From CAZJNX01 sp964547415 (GTDB taxonomy: Bacteria; Pseudomonadota; Alphaproteobacteria; Rhizobiales; Amorphaceae): DNA of 5,585 nt. Below are positions 5,469 to 5,585 of this stretch, in pieces. Numbering within the stretch: the first letter of the stretch is position 1; each line of letters opens with the position of its first letter. The notes beneath the pieces were generated by a model. It ran no database searches, was not told the origin of the DNA, and saw only the letters and a program-made list of their open reading frames with translations. The stretch covers positions 1 to 5,585 of the forward strand of contig CAZJNX010000272.1 of NCBI GenBank assembly GCA_964547415.1, in the 5' to 3' direction. The position numbers were made by a program, and so were the translations under genes.

Positions 5469-5585
5469 ATGGACTTCGAGACCTATTTCCGCGAGCAGCT
5501 CGAGACCCTGCGGAACGAGGGCAACTACCGCGTCTTCGCCGACCTCGAGCGGCGGGCGGGCGCCTTCCCGACGGCCACGCGCTAC
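5469..5585 (+). CDS. hemA: 5-aminolevulinate synthase (5' end only)
   Basis: The frame opens at ATG 5469 and runs off the window after exactly 39 codons. The peptide begins MDFETYFREQLETLRNEG, then NYRVFADLERRAGAFPTATRY. The pattern L-x-x-EGxYRxFxDLERRxGxFPxA is the N-terminal signature of ALAS (EC 2.3.1.37). This PLP enzyme condenses succinyl-CoA with glycine to 5-aminolevulinate, the first step of the C4 (Shemin) route used by Alphaproteobacteria. The catalytic lysine and PLP-binding residues lie outside the window (family length about 400-430 residues). A hemA gene after puhE is common in phototrophic Alphaproteobacteria and links precursor supply to the photosynthesis operon. The upstream FixK-like box suggests extra low-oxygen control. 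Confidence 0.93.
   Translation, partial: MDFETYFREQLETLRNEGNYRVFADLERRAGAFPTATRY

Overview
The window is a compact, one-directional piece of an anoxygenic photosynthesis gene cluster from a high-GC purple or aerobic anoxygenic phototrophic bacterium. All supported genes are on the + strand. In order they are lhaA (3' part), puhA, puhB, puhC, bciE (small), acsF, puhE and hemA (5' end). This is the conserved 'puh' superoperon end of the alphaproteobacterial cluster. The H subunit resembles the remembered Blastochloris viridis sequence more than the Rhodobacter one (for example REDRREG, a VDRSE loop and the C-terminal EEDKVxAYxxGGxLYAxP). With the very high third-position GC, this suggests Alphaproteobacteria, probably Hyphomicrobiales (Rhizobiales), for example a Methylobacterium- or Salinarimonas-like lineage. 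The genus is inference only.

Layout: 1-1133 is the C-terminal 376 residues of the LhaA/PucC-type LH1 assembly transporter-like protein. 1159-1959 is PuhA, the reaction-centre H subunit. 1956-2660 (PuhB), 2694-3200 (PuhC) and 4634-5443 (PuhE) are membrane-bound assembly factors for the reaction centre and LH1. 3197-3499 is a 100-residue protein, best explained as BciE, the auxiliary subunit of the alphaproteobacterial oxygen-dependent cyclase. 3496-4593 is AcsF, the di-iron catalytic subunit of that cyclase. 5469-5585 is the first 39 codons of 5-aminolevulinate synthase, the first enzyme of tetrapyrrole synthesis. Intergenic gaps are only 25-40 bases, and three junctions overlap by 4 bases (puhA/puhB ATGA, puhC/bciE GTGA, bciE/acsF GTGA). 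No gene-free stretch exceeds 40 bases. I see no RNA genes, mobile elements, CRISPR arrays or intrinsic terminators.

Together these genes supply tetrapyrrole precursor (HemA), close the isocyclic ring of bacteriochlorophyll aerobically (AcsF with BciE), provide the H subunit, and assemble RC-LH1 (LhaA, PuhB, PuhC, PuhE). The most interesting regulatory signal is a perfect match to the FixK/FNR-type box, TTGA-N6-GCAA, inside the 3' end of puhE, 77 bases before the hemA start. It suggests that hemA has its own low-oxygen promoter within the operon. I did not find a previously undescribed system. The points worth a second look are the bciE gene with its overlapping GTG start, the hemA-proximal regulatory sites, and sequence variations in PuhA and PuhB.
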